The position numbers were made by a program, and so were the translations under genes. Shown in pieces: positions 1 to 11,079 of a stretch of 64,000 nt of DNA; position 1 is the stretch's first letter; each line of letters begins with the position of its first letter. The notes beneath the pieces were generated by a model. It did no database searches and was not told the DNA's origin. It saw only the letters and a program-made list of their open reading frames with translations. The stretch is from Mycoplasmopsis columbinasalis (GTDB lineage: Bacteria; Bacillota_I; Bacilli_A; Mycoplasmatales; Metamycoplasmataceae). The stretch spans positions 434,001 to 498,000 of the forward strand of contig NZ_LR215043.1 in NCBI RefSeq assembly GCF_900660705.1. The letters run 5' to 3'.

Positions 1-3000
1 CTTTCAGCTATAAGCATAAAAGAAACACCTGCAGAATCAACAACAACATCTCCAAACACACCTGCCTCAGTATCTACGCCTCTGAATTTAACTTTAGAAC
101 AAACAATTCTAGAGTTAAAACAAAAAATTGCCGAGGCAACAGGTGATGAAATTAACTTAGACAATTTACAAGACAAATACCGCTCATTTATAGGCTCATA
201 CGTCGAATCAGCAAAAATTATATTTAACAAAAAAGCACTTGAAACTGCGCTAGATAATTTGTTAAAATTTATTGCACAAACCAAAAGAACAAGCGGTTTG
301 GTGACAAACCCAGCTCTAAAAACTGGAGCAGACTGAATTGTTGATATGCAATCAACAACTGGTACAGGAGCTTGATCTTTGGTTAAAACCACGTTAAGCA
401 AATTGCTTAAATTGGATAGCATTTATAACGAAAACTTTGCTAAAAATGTATTTTCAATTTACACACCTTATCTAACCATTTACACACAACCAGATACAAA
501 CCAAGCAGAAGCTAACCAATTTGTGCGCGACTTTTTAGAGTTTGCAGTAAGCGCACCAGTCTTAGCGAAAACTCAAGAAGCCAACAAAAATATCAATATT
601 GCTTTTAGTGATCAAACAGATTATTACATTAGTCGCTTTTTATCAACACCAGCTACACAAACCATTTTTGACCAAAATCAAGATGGTACATTCTTATTTG
701 CGCCCGCTGAAGAATTAGCACTTGCCAATCCTAAATATCGTCAATTTATCCACGATTACAAATTGATGTTAATTTTGCAACTTGGTTACATCGGCCAAGC
801 AGCAAAATATTCAAAACCAACCGATAGTGATAATCCTAAAGATTCAGGATACTTCAAAACTATTAATGGTTTTTATAACAATTATCTTTCGACTCCTGAA
901 TTTTACGCAGTTAAAGATGCAGTGTTTAAAATCAACACTCAACTTAGTCCTGCTTATAACTTAGAATTTATTGGTATTTCTGGTGTTTTATTTAACCCAG
1001 TGTTGTTAACTTACTTTCCAGAAATTGCGATTTCATACTTAATTCAACAATACAACACACCATTAAGCGCAGCACGAGTAGCAGAAATTAAAGAAAATGG
1101 TAACTTGAAAGGTTTGATTAACAATTTCTTAACAGATTTTGAAATCATTGTTAAAAAAGATACCTTACAAAATAATGCTTTTGAACAATTTTTAACTAAT
1201 TTGTTACCAGAAAATGTTGAACGTGACGCAATTGGTTTAGGACACTGGAAAACTGAGTTATCAATTAACATTGACTCGCAAGCGATTTTAAGAAACAAAA
1301 CTTTGGCCGAAAAAGTTATCGAAAACAATATCTTCTTCTTTGGTATAAACATTCCAAGTTTATTGTACGAACCAGTGGCTGCAATTTTTAAACCACTTGA
1401 AACAACTTTAGTTTCGTTGCCAAACCCACGTGGTTACTTTGCCAAAGTTAACTATGCTTACTTAATTGCTAATAACAAAAAAATCTATGCTGGTGAAATT
1501 CCAAATGATTCACTAAACATTGATAATTTTGTGAAAAACCTTGATGACGATTTTAAAATTGACATTAACGGTTTGCAATTTATCATTGTTGGTCAGGAAA
1601 CTTCGGTTGATTATATGTACCCTGTGCTTGACGAAAACAACTTGCAGGTGGATACGCACAACCAAGCTTTAATTTACGTCAACCAATATGGTTTTAACCG
1701 TGTGAAAAAAGCATACAGCGGTAATTTAATCAAACAAGTGTTACTTGTAAAAAACCCGCACAACATTGTTATTCCGGAAGTTAACGGTACAAAACCTCTC
1801 ACAAACGAACAATTGCGGAATCAATTACGTGAAATTGTGCGCGAAAAAACCAATAATAACAGTAGCTTTGAACGCGTGTTCTTAGCGAGTGAAATTGACC
1901 CAATTAACCCGGAATGTGCACTTAGAATTAATACAATTCAAAAAGTAATTAACGGAATTTCAGTAATTACAACACTGTTGGTTGCTTTACTAAGTGTTTT
2001 AGTTACTTTCTCAGTTGTCTTTATTATTAAAAGATATATTGCTTCGAAAAACAAAGTACTTGGAATTTTGGAAGCTCAAGGTTACACACCAAGTCAAATT
2101 GCTTGTTCACTTTTTGTCTTTGCGATTGTCACAAGTATTATTGGCGGGCTGATGGGTTACATTGTTGGTAATAGGTTCCAGCTGATTGTGATGGACTTCT
2201 TCTCAGCCTACTGAACCCTACCAAAGTCATCACTCGATTTTAACTACTTTGGTTTGTTCAATAATATGTTGGTACCGTTTATACTTGTATCAGTGATCAT
2301 TTACATTGTCACGTTGTGAACCTTGCGTGTCAAACCGCTTGATTTGATTACGGCTAACAACACAATGCCAAACTCGAAACGATTCTGAAAATTCTACTGA
2401 GGAATTCGTAAAAGTGGTATTCGTTCGCGTTTCTCACTGATTCTTGCTTACACTGGCTTAACCAAGTTGATTCCGTTTATGATCAGTATCATTTTGGTGG
2501 CCACAGCAGCCTTGTTTGGTTTGTCGAACCGAACTGTCTTCAAGAACACAATTGAAAACACATACAAGAACCGTGATTATAAATTTAAGTTAGATTTAGT
2601 CACACCAACTGTTGAAGGGGGAATTTATCGTTCCTTCAATGGTAGCAATGTAGCTAATGAACTCTACACACCAATTGGTTTTAACTACGAAAGTCAAAGC
2701 GAAATTCGAGATTACTTGAAACCTGGTCATTCTTCAATTATTAACTCAGATAAACCTGTGAAACAAAAGAACAGTGACACCCCACCGTATAGCTCGCCGC
2801 CTTACAACGGGGAACCAACTACCGGGGAACCTCACTTACTAACCCAGTTTTCACTTGACATTGTTGTCGACGCTGCTGTAACAGTCAACCCATGACAAGT
2901 TTCATATAGTTTGATGGCGGATACGCAAAAAACTAGAATTGATTCAATTAGAAATAGAATTGGTTGACAACTTGAAAAAACCCAAAACGGATTGGTAGCC

Positions 3001-4650
3001 GATGGCAAAACGTGAGAATTCATCAAAGATTCAAACACGCAAGCTTGATATTTTGTGAATAAAGATAATCACAATGAATATCGTGATTACTATAAATACT
3101 ATGTACAACCAGGCGAAAAAAGCGGAAGCTTCAAATTGGCAAAATGAAACCCTAATGAGCAAACTTATGAATTAGAAGTCATTACCACAACCGCAAGAGA
3201 TGCTTATCGCGCCTTCTTAGTGCGTGGTTATGAAAAAATTCAAGAACAAATTAATGCCGAAAAGAAAGATCCAAGTTTAATTAAGGTGGGTCCAAATAAT
3301 GAAGAAGCGACTAAACCACAACCTTACCGGGACTTTTTAGCTGATTATCAAGAATTCTTTGGTCCAACAATTAATGATTACTTTATTAGTTTTGGTGGTG
3401 TGTATTATGATGAAAACGATGATGAAAAATACTCATACATCGAAACTAACCGTGGCAAAATTTTTGGATATAAACAAGATAGTCGTTTCATTAAAGCTGA
3501 AGCGCTTGATGGCACCAACTTGCTAACAAAAATTTACAACTTCGATACGCAAAATAACACCATCTTCCCATTAGTAATTAACGAAGTGGTGGCTGCCAAA
3601 AACAAATGAGGCGTGGGTACAGAAGTAACTTTAACAGTTAAAAACCACGTACGCAGATACATTAACAAGTTTCTTGCTAATGGCGAAGAACCAATTTATC
3701 AATATAAATTTAAAGTTATCGGAATTAACCAAACATTCATCAATGAAGAAATGTTGACCTCGCAACACGTGGCTAACTTGTTGACTGGAATGACAGAGTT
3801 AGCACGTGAAGAAAAAATTGACTACGAACCATTTAACGGTATTCTTTCAAAAGCAACTATTCCACAACAAATTTTGGGTTCAGCTTCACTTTACTCACAA
3901 AGTGGTTACTGACCAATTATGACCGAAAACTTTGGGCCAGACAAAGATGAAGCTGTCTTTGAACAATTCTTCCATTATCAAAATGGTTTGTTAATTAGCA
4001 ACTTAATGGCTGGTGGTTTAACTCGTCAAGAAGCAATCGCTAAATGAGCAGCGTTCCTTACACAAAGTCCACCAAGTGATTTAAGCAATGAATCTGTGCT
4101 TGAAAAAATTTATAGCGATAATAAGAAAAATAATGCTAATACCAAAGTACATGAATTCATTAAACTTTATGATAGTTACTTTTATGGTTTGGTTGCTAAA
4201 ACCATTGATTCAAAAGATATTGAGTTAGGTTTTATCAACTCAATTGGTGGCACTGTAAGTAATGTTTCAACCGGAATTATTGTTGTGATGATCTTTATTT
4301 CGTTAACCATTCTTGTGATTATTTCGACATTGATAATTAACGAAAACCAACGTAACATAGCTATATTCAGCATTTTGGGTTATAGTGAAAAAGAAAAATT
4401 AATTATGTTCTTCTCGATTTTCATACCATTCTTAATTGGTTCGTTATTGCTATCGATTCCAATTGTTATGGGTGTTATGTTCTTATTTAATTTCTTTATG
4501 CTCAAGAGTTCAATTGTGCTGGTGTTTTCAATGAGTCCGGTGTTAGTGTTGCTAGTGTTCCTTGTTTCCTTCTTAGTGTTTGCGTTTACTTCTTTAATTA
4601 CTTGGTATTCAATAGGAAAAATCAAAGCTGTTGAATTGCTGAAAGGATAG
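1..4650 (+). CDS. FtsX-type ABC transporter permease (5' end outside window)
   Basis: The reading frame is open from the first base to TAG at 4648-4650 (1549 residues visible) with many TGA-Trp codons. It has the layout of the large mycoplasma FtsX-family permeases: a long extracellular-type region, a membrane cluster around residues 645-845 (numbered from the window start), a second large soluble region, and three C-terminal helices near 1411-1446, 1467-1501 and 1510-1540. The last residues (IGKIKAVELLKG) are the usual FtsX-like end. The ATPase gene starts 3 bp downstream, so the two probably form one exporter or lipoprotein/peptide-handling transporter. Substrate unknown. The start codon lies outside the window. 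Confidence 0.85.
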
Positions 4651-4653
4651 GTT

Positions 4654-5813
4654 ATGTCTGATAGAAAAAAAGCTACTAATAAAAAGCATGACAACACTGT
4701 TGTCGATAAAGATTTAGTCGAAAACGTTTTACCAATGGAGCTAGCAGATAGTTCTAAAGGTGAAATCAAACCTGTAGAAACAGCACAACCAGACAAAAGC
4801 AATTCAAAAGCAGAACCAGAAAATAAAAGTAAGTCTGCAAAAAGCAAATATAAAAAAAAAAAAAAAAAAAAGAAGCAGCTAAGAAGTTACGTGAACAAAG
4901 TTTGCAAAACACTAAAAAACTTGAAATTCCAACTGAACTTAAAAAAGAAAAAGTTAATTCAAGAAATGTTTGTCAATTTCTAGATAAGATTCCTGGCAAA
5001 AAGAAAAATGTGGTTGTGCCAAAAAAAGTGGCCAAAGCACTTTGAATTTCTGGAAACTTCAAACGTAAAAAAGACAAAAATGCACTCTTATCCAATCAAG
5101 AAGACAATATTATTGATGTTCAGAACGTAACTAAATACTATACAAACGGTCTAATTGTTAATAAAATTCTTGACAATCTATCGGTTTCAATTAAAAAAGG
5201 TGAAATCCTCTTAATTTTTGGAGTTTCTGGTGGTGGTAAATCAACCTTACTTAACTTAATTTCGGGTTTGGACCGTGCGAATTCTGGCGATGTGGTTGTG
5301 TGCAACAAAAATCTAACTTATTTGTCAAACGCAAAATTAACTCGTTTCCGTAGAGATCATGTAAGTTTTATTTTCCAAAGTTATAACTTACTAGGGAATT
5401 TAACCGCTTATGACAACGCTGAAACTGGTGCGTATTTGCAAAAAGATAAAAGCAAAAGACCAGATATTAGCCAATTATTTAGAGATTTTGAGTTAGAAGA
5501 AGAAATGCACAAATTCCCTTCACAAATGTCAGGGGGACAACAACAACGTGTTTCAATTATTCGTGCGTTGGCAAAGAATGCAGAAATTGTTTTTGCCGAT
5601 GAACCTACTGGAGCGCTTGACACGGCAACATCAAGAATTGTGCTTAACACTCTTTATGAATTGAACAAAAAGAACAATACTACGGTAATTATGGTTAGTC
5701 ACGACCCCAAAATTAAACCAATGGCAACGCGTGTAATCACGATTGCTGAAGGTAAAATAAAAGATATTTGAGTTAATGACAAACCATTGCATCCACAAGA
5801 GTTTTATAAATAA
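4654..5813 (+). CDS. ABC transporter ATP-binding protein, frameshifted at an A20 tract (likely phase-variable)
   Basis: ATG at 4654 opens a Lys-rich, charged N-terminal stretch in frame 1. This frame ends at 4983 after passing a run of 20 A (4852-4871). From 4872 the ATPase continues in frame 3 to TAA at 5811-5813, with Walker A (GVSGGGKST), signature MSGGQQQR, Walker B (IVFADEP) and H-loop (VSHD). One extra A (A21) or two fewer (A18) would join both parts into about 386 residues. As written the gene is OFF. The family (LolD/MacB-like ATPases) pairs with FtsX permeases, as with the gene directly upstream. A sequencing error in the homopolymer is the alternative explanation. Confidence 0.8.
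4852..4871 (+). repeat. A20 homopolymer inside ABC ATPase gene
   Basis: Twenty consecutive A within the Lys-coding linker upstream of the nucleotide-binding domain. Its length sets the frame of everything downstream. At 20 the frame is broken; at 18 or 21 it is restored. Confidence 0.9.
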
Positions 5814-5816
5814 TTG

Positions 5817-5847
5817 AAAAACCAGCAATTATCATTGCTGGTTTTTT
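5817..5847 (+). terminator. Rho-independent terminator after ABC ATPase
   Basis: Perfect 9-bp stem ACCAGCAAT/ATTGCTGGT with a 4-nt loop followed by T6, directly after the ATPase stop codon. Confidence 0.85.
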
Positions 5848-5882
5848 GTTTAAATTTGCAATTGTAAAAAGGATAAAACTAA

Positions 5883-5910
5883 AAAAGCCACTTCACTGTG
5901 GCTTTTTTTG
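5883..5910 (-). terminator. Terminator after deoD
   Basis: GC-containing stem (AAAGCCAC/GTGGCTTT) flanked by A and T runs, so it can work in both directions. It sits directly downstream of the minus-strand deoD gene. Confidence 0.75.
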
Positions 5911-5912
5911 AA

Positions 5913-6617
5913 TTATTTAACTAGAGCATTTAAGGCAATAAGGTACATATCTGTGAATTCACGTTCACGTGTAAGTTGACTGCTGAATTCATTTAAAACC
6001 AAGTTATCACTTACTTGGCAAATAGTAGCAGCACTTTTTCCAAAGTGTCTTGCTACAGCAAAGAGCGCATAACTTTCACAGTCAATCACTTGTGATTCGG
6101 TTACTTGAATGGTTTCATCCAAAGGACGCATTGCGTAAAAACAATCGGTTGAGTGAATTGAAGCTGTTTTGTAAGGAATTTGTAATTCGGTTGCACTCTT
6201 TTCGAGTTTTTCAACTATTTCTGCATCAGGGTAATATACGTGAGTACTTTCGGCGTTAATTAATTCACCTAAACCCCTGTTGTCAGCGTACGCACGGTTC
6301 ATAATTACCACATCGCCAACTTCATATTCTGGTAAATAACCGCCAGCAGTGCCAGTTCTAACAATGACATCAACACCATATTCTGAGAACAATTCGTGCG
6401 CATATGCAGCAATTGACATCATGCCCATACCTGACCCACCGAAAGTCACTGGAGTGCCGTTATATGTACCAGTGTAGAAAAGTTCGTTACGTACAGTGTT
6501 AACAAGTTTAACGTTATCAAGATAACGATATGCCATATATTTTGCACGTAATGGGCAACCTGAAAGAAAAACTATTTTTGCGATTTCGCCTTTTTTTGCT
6601 CCGATATGTGTTGACAT
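5913..6617 (-). CDS. deoD: Purine nucleoside phosphorylase, DeoD type
   Basis: About 234 residues, normal for hexameric DeoD. Visible family features are the phosphate/ribose-binding region RTGTAGG, the metal-free core GGSGMGMMS, and the SDN segment that holds the catalytic Asp. It splits purine nucleosides with phosphate in the cytoplasm for salvage, which mycoplasmas depend on. I chose the ATG at 6617 because AGGAG lies 6 nt upstream; an upstream in-frame ATG at 6659 has no such site and would abut the preceding gene's stop codon. Confidence 0.92.
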   Translation of the reverse strand: MSTHIGAKKGEIAKIVFLSGCPLRAKYMAYRYLDNVKLVNTVRNELFYTGTYNGTPVTFGGSGMGMMSIAAYAHELFSEYGVDVIVRTGTAGGYLPEYEVGDVVIMNRAYADNRGLGELINAESTHVYYPDAEIVEKLEKSATELQIPYKTASIHSTDCFYAMRPLDETIQVTESQVIDCESYALFAVARHFGKSAATICQVSDNLVLNEFSSQLTREREFTDMYLIALNALVK

Positions 6618-6658
6618 CTTAACTCCTATGCTTCTTGTTGAATTAAAATAAGAAGACA

Positions 6659-7255
6659 TTATTTATTTTTAATATCTTTTTCAAATATTTTAAAATAATT
6701 ATAAACTAAATCGTATTGTTTAATTGTATTTACAAAATTGGGATTAAGGTCTTCGTAAAAGCGATAATTGTTAAAGTTTTCGCCTTGAATTAAAAACCCT
6801 TCATACCTTGTGTTGAGGATAATTTTGACAAAATCATTCATATCCATTGGCTTTGTTCTGAAAAATTTAATTTTTTGACTAAGAGTTTTACTGTGCGAGT
6901 ATGCTAACTCCATCCGCTTACGGTTTTTTCTTAACATTAAGTCGTGATATTGCTGTGGTGTAGTAGGGAAAATTAAGTCCAAGTAAATTTTCTGGTTTTC
7001 ATACTTAAACAAATGCACCAAACTTGTGCTCTCAGCAGTTTTGTCTTGTGCCATAAATTGATTTTGGTGGTTTGAAGCCAAAAAGAAATAATCAGCTCAG
7101 TACAGTGAATAGCGAATTTTCTCCAAAGGTAAATTTGGATTTTTTTGTAATTGCAAAAACGAATCAGGGCTAAGTGTTAAAAAACATTCATTTTTTTGAC
7201 AAATTTGGTGCAATTCTTGGTGTGCAAAAAGAAGTAATTTTTTATTACTAAACAT
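6659..7255 (-). CDS. Conserved hypothetical protein, 198 aa
   Basis: Starts MFSNKKLLLF and runs through one TGA-Trp (SLYWADYFF) to TAA at 6659. I do not recognise a family. It looks cytosolic, with no signal peptide or clear membrane helix, and is rich in Lys, Asn, Phe and Tyr. It lies 41 bp upstream of deoD in the same direction, so the two are likely co-transcribed. Confidence 0.7.
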
Positions 7256-7494
7256 TGTTTTTCAATTATATAAATAAATTTAAAGGACGCACAAAATGTT
7301 TAGATATATAAATTAAACTTTGCGAATATAACTATTTTATAGAACTATTTGTGAACCCAATTCTCAAATAAAGTTTTCTTTAGATCAAAAAAATGAATGA
7401 AATTTGGAAAAATGCTTAAAAACAAAACAATTGTTCGAACAAAATCATTTCTTTTTTTGTGTATTTTTTAATTTAGACAAAAAACATTTTAGTC

Positions 7495-7500
7495 TATAAT
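7495..7500 (+). promoter_or_regulatory. -10 box of tRNA-Tyr/tRNA-Gln operon
   Basis: TATAAT 20 nt upstream of tRNA-Tyr, with a -35-like TAGACA about 15 bp further upstream. Confidence 0.65.
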
Positions 7501-7519
7501 ATATAAGCTTTTTCAAAAC

Positions 7520-7603
7520 GGAGGGGTAGCGAAGCGGCCAAACGCGGGTGGCTGTAACCCACTTCCTCACGGTTCGGGGGTTCGAATCCCTCCCCCTCCA
7601 CCA
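7520..7603 (+). tRNA. tRNA-Tyr (GTA)
   Basis: Seven-bp acceptor stem (GGAGGGG with CCCCTCC), anticodon loop CTGTAAC, long variable arm as expected for bacterial tRNA-Tyr, TTCGAAT T-loop, and encoded CCA. Confidence 0.95.
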
Positions 7604-7606
7604 TTT

Positions 7607-7681
7607 TGCTCCATAGCCAAGCGGTAAGGCAGCGGGTTTTGGTTCCGTCATGCGTTAGTTCGAATCTAACTGGAGCAGCCA
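7607..7681 (+). tRNA. tRNA-Gln (TTG)
   Basis: Acceptor stem TGCTCCA/TGGAGCA, anticodon loop with TTG, TTCGAAT T-loop and encoded CCA. It starts 3 nt after tRNA-Tyr. Since gatCAB is present at 11948-15011, it is probably charged through Glu-tRNA amidation (inference). Confidence 0.93.
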
Positions 7682-7682
7682 T

Positions 7683-7709
7683 ATCACTTTGCACGAAGTG
7701 ATTTTTTTT
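7683..7709 (+). terminator. Terminator of tRNA-Tyr/Gln operon
   Basis: Stem ATCACTT/AAGTGAT followed by T8 immediately after the CCA of tRNA-Gln. Confidence 0.85.
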
Positions 7710-7772
7710 ATTTTCAAGGTCTTTCGAAGCGCGAATACTTTCAAACAAGAAAGTGAATATATAATATTTACT

Positions 7773-8555
7773 ATGGAAAATCAATTCTTCAATAATTTGC
7801 AAAATCAAAATTACGAAATAGGCGTAGATGTTAAAGCAACTAAACGCAGACGCTCAACTGTGTTAGGCGCAACTTTAATGTGACTTGGTTACTATTTAAT
7901 TATCGCAATTGCTACTGGCGCTTTAATTGGTAGATTTGCGTCGCAAAATGTCTTAATTAATCTTTATTCTTACCGTACACCATTTTCAATTGGGTTAAAC
8001 GTTGGATTCATTATTCTTTTGTTTGTTGGTTCAATTTTCTTGACAAAATCATTTATAAAAACCAATAAAGTTGCCACCTTGTTGTGGGCAACAGGTTTGA
8101 TGGTAATAGTGGGAATCGTCGTTGTTGCTCCTATTACATTTATATTGCTAGAGGCCAACATTTCAGAATTTTTAATAGTAACATTGGTACCGCTTGGACT
8201 TATGATTATTGCCGCAATTTTTGCAGCTTACGAAATCATTAAACTAAAATTTGCGTACACAATGCTAATTGCTCTTTTCTTAACTACTTTAATTATCAGT
8301 TTGGTTTCAATCTTTGCGTTTCATAAACCATTAATGATTGTGTGATCGTTGCTTAGTATTTTGCTTGGTTTCATTTACCTTTACATTGACTGAGTTTATG
8401 TAATGAGAAGTAATCAATTCTTTAAAGATGCAATTATGTCTGACCAAACCAAAAAAGAAATAACTGTAGCAGGTATGTTCTTTGGGTTCAAAATTGCCTT
8501 TGATCTTTTCTACTTACTTTACCAATTGGCAATTTTAGTGTTAAGAAACAAATAG
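7773..8555 (+). CDS. Seven-helix membrane protein, probably Bax inhibitor-1/YccA family
   Basis: 260 residues with about seven hydrophobic helices after a basic N-terminus (KATKRRR). The spacing of helices and the C-terminal segment (YLYIDWVYVMR, then FDLFYLLYQLAILVLR) resemble the LYxDFxxxFxxLL end of Bax inhibitor-1 proteins. That assignment is by pattern only; a general multi-pass protein is the alternative. Two TGA codons are read as Trp. There is no Shine-Dalgarno: TATAAT ends only 7 nt before ATG, so the mRNA may be leaderless. Confidence 0.65.
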
Positions 8556-8670
8556 TTTTCTCAAGAGCTTTAAATTAACAACAAAAAAAAACGATAATTC
8601 GTCTTTTTCTTTTGCGTTCATTGGTCTTCCAAAAAATTTACTCTGAATATATATAATATATAATATTTCA

Positions 8671-8991
8671 ATGATTGGCGTAGACATAGTACGAATTAGT
8701 CGTTTTCGAAACAAAACTCGCGAATTTGCTGCTCGAATTTTAAGTGAAAGTGAACTAGAATTTTATGATCAAACAGCAGAAAAAACGCAAGTTTTAGCGT
8801 CACTGTGAGCCATCAAGGAAGCAATTTTTAAGGCGGATAATTCATACAACGAATTTTCTAAAATTTCCGTTAATCGGCAAGCAAACCAATGGATGCATCC
8901 CGACTTTTGACTTACGTTATCACACGAAGATGATCTAGTAGTTGCTGTTGCATTCAAAAAATCAAAGGAGAATTATGGGAATTGGAATTAA
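8671..8991 (+). CDS. acpS: Holo-[acyl-carrier-protein] synthase
   Basis: 106 residues beginning MIGVDIVRISRF, the metal-binding start of AcpS, followed by the second motif WAIKEAIFKA. The enzyme moves phosphopantetheine from CoA to acyl carrier protein. Two TATAAT boxes lie within 20 nt of the ATG and no ribosome-binding site is seen. Its 3' end overlaps plsC by 17 bp and contains the AAGGAG site for plsC, so the two are translationally linked. Both are lipid-related. Confidence 0.9.
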
Positions 8992-9733
8992 GACAAAAAT
9001 GGCTTTGAGCTGACCAAGAGCACTTTGAGTTAATTGAAGAATTAGGGCGTACGCAAAAAGATACAAAAATAACTCTGACAATTACACTTTGCAGCAACGA
9101 AACGATTGACTCGTTAAAAAAGCAAAATTTTTGTTGTGACTTTGAAACATTAAAGTTGAAGTAGAAGGTTACCAAAATTTACCAAAATCTCCTGCAATTT
9201 TAGTGCCAAATCATAAGTCATATGCGGATCCAGTTGTGTTGTTATACGCGCTTAAAAAACAATCGCATGAAGATGATGTTTTGAACAAAATACCAACTTT
9301 TGTAGGCAAAAAAGAGTTGCAAAAACAAAAAAGCGTACACAGTGCTATGCAATTATTAGATTCGTTTTTTATTGACAGCGAAAACTTCCGTGATTTCTTT
9401 AAGACTCTGAACGAATTTGGAAAGTTTGTCAAAGAAAATCGCACTTATGGTGTTATTTTTCCAGAAGGTACACGAGTAGGTGAAGATGGATTGGGTGAAT
9501 TTAAAAATGGTGCTTTTAAAGTTGCACATCAAAACTTTTTAGCAGTTGTGCCTGTAGCAATTTCTGACACACGCGAAGCATTTAACCACAAACGCAAAAA
9601 GAAATTAACAATAAAAGTTACATTTTTACCACAATTTAAAGCAAACACTGTTTTTGCTATGGATGTGAATGTGTTGGCAGAAAAAGCAAAAGAAGCTATT
9701 CAAGGAGCTTTAGCAAATGGCGAAGATAAGTAA
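8975..9733 (+). CDS. plsC: 1-acyl-sn-glycerol-3-phosphate acyltransferase
   Basis: 252 residues with the NHKSYAD catalytic motif (NHx4D), the FPEGTR phosphate-binding motif, and an N-terminal hydrophobic/Trp-rich anchor. It acylates lysophosphatidic acid at the inner membrane face to give phosphatidic acid. The region before the motif contains six TGA codons, which hides the true start in standard code; ATG 8975 follows AAGGAG inside acpS. It overlaps scpA by 17 bp. Confidence 0.92.
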
Positions 9734-10478
9734 TTACCAAACTGAGGATAAACGTTATGACATTAAGTTGGAAAATTACGATGGTCCGTTAGATCTTTTG
9801 TTAGCGTTGGTACAAGATAAAAATATTGACATTTTGCAAATTGACATAGCAGAATTAGCCAATGAATACTTGCGTATTATTCAAATTTTGCAAGAAAACG
9901 AAATTGATGTGGCTGGTGATTACTTGGTTATGGCGGCTACTTTATTAGCTTTAAAAACAAAAATGTTGCTTGCTACACCTGAAGAAGAAGTTGAAGTTGA
10001 ACAAGATAAGCGTGAACTTTTACGAAGATTGTTTGAATACCAACAATTCAAAGAAATTTCAAAAACATTACGTGAACAAGAAGGTTTGCGTCGTGAAATT
10101 TATATTAAAAAACAATCTGACTTAGAAGAGTTTATTGTTGACGATGATAAAAGTACACTTGATGGGCATTCAAATCCATTAAAATTAATTACCATTTTGC
10201 GAAAAATGTTTGAAAGATCGTACGCGAACCAGTTACGTAACACAAAATTGCAGCATTTTAACGTCACGCCAAAAGATCAGATTCCTTACATTTTAAATTT
10301 GTTTGACGAAAATGAAGAAGTTACTTTTGAAATGATCTTTTCAGTGCCATCACTTAGTCACTTTGTTATTACTTTAATGGCTGTGCTTGATTTAGCAAGA
10401 CGCCAGATCGTTGTTTTACATCAGGATGAACAATTTGGGTTAATCACCTTTGAAAGAGGTCCAGAATATGAAAAATAA
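9717..10478 (+). CDS. scpA: Segregation and condensation protein A
   Basis: 253 residues with the typical ScpA N-terminus (YDGPLDLLLALVQDKNIDI), a helical middle and a winged-helix C-terminus. ScpA is the kleisin that bridges SMC heads in the chromosome-condensing complex. No TGA codons. Its ends overlap plsC (17 bp) and scpB (11 bp). Confidence 0.93.
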   Translation: MAKISNYQTEDKRYDIKLENYDGPLDLLLALVQDKNIDILQIDIAELANEYLRIIQILQENEIDVAGDYLVMAATLLALKTKMLLATPEEEVEVEQDKRELLRRLFEYQQFKEISKTLREQEGLRREIYIKKQSDLEEFIVDDDKSTLDGHSNPLKLITILRKMFERSYANQLRNTKLQHFNVTPKDQIPYILNLFDENEEVTFEMIFSVPSLSHFVITLMAVLDLARRQIVVLHQDEQFGLITFERGPEYEK

Positions 10479-11040
10479 TATTTTAGAAGCTTTGTTGTAT
10501 GTTCAGGGCGACGAAGGATTAACCTTAGAACAAATAAAAGAAACTTTTGGTTTACAAACCAAAGCTGAAGCTAAAAAAGTTATTAACGATTTTGTGAAGT
10601 ACTACAATGACAAAGATGGAGCACTAAAAGTTGTTAATTTCAATGAAATTTATAAATTAGCTACTCGTGAAACATACAAAGAATATATTCAGAAAATGGT
10701 TCAAGTTGTTAAAAGACACAGATTATCAAACGCTGCTATTGAAGTAGCCGGAATTGTGGCTTACAAACAACCTGTGACTCGTTCAATGATAAACAACATT
10801 CGTGGTGTTGCGAGTGAACAAGTTTTGAATACTCTTTTGATTAAAGGTGTTGTTGAAGAAGTTGGTGTTAGTCCAACTCCAGGTAGACCGGTTTTGTACG
10901 GAATTACTAATAAGTTTTATGACTATTTCAAAATAAAATCAATGGCTGAATTACCTCGTTTAACAGAATTCAACTTTATCGAGGGAGTTGAAGATGAAAA
11001 CGCAGACTTCAACCTATTCGATAGTCAAAGACAGGATTAA
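10468..11040 (+). CDS. scpB: Segregation and condensation protein B
   Basis: 190 residues, winged-helix ScpB. The core VAYKQPVTRSMINNIRGV and the GRPVLYGIT segment are diagnostic. It dimerises and binds ScpA in the SMC complex. I use ATG 10468 (GAAAGAGGT 9 nt upstream) rather than an in-frame ATG six codons earlier. A hairpin follows the stop codon. Confidence 0.92.
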   Translation: MKNNILEALLYVQGDEGLTLEQIKETFGLQTKAEAKKVINDFVKYYNDKDGALKVVNFNEIYKLATRETYKEYIQKMVQVVKRHRLSNAAIEVAGIVAYKQPVTRSMINNIRGVASEQVLNTLLIKGVVEEVGVSPTPGRPVLYGITNKFYDYFKIKSMAELPRLTEFNFIEGVEDENADFNLFDSQRQD

Positions 11041-11077
11041 AATAAGGGTGCTTGTAAGCTCCCTTATTTATTGTTTT
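11041..11077 (+). terminator. Hairpin after scpB, probable terminator
   Basis: AATAAGGG/CCCTTATT stem with an inner GCT/AGC extension, then a T-rich tail. The next gene starts at 11080, so the tail abuts its start codon. It could also act as a leader hairpin. Confidence 0.6.
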
Positions 11078-11079
11078 TT

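Noticed and set aside
2215-4095. Separate small genes within the FtsX region
   Set aside because: They are one frame interrupted only by TGA, which is Trp in this organism.
7445-7808. Minus-strand ORFs across the tRNA-Tyr/Gln genes
   Set aside because: They overlap two clear tRNA genes and are a common artefact of antisense tRNA translation.
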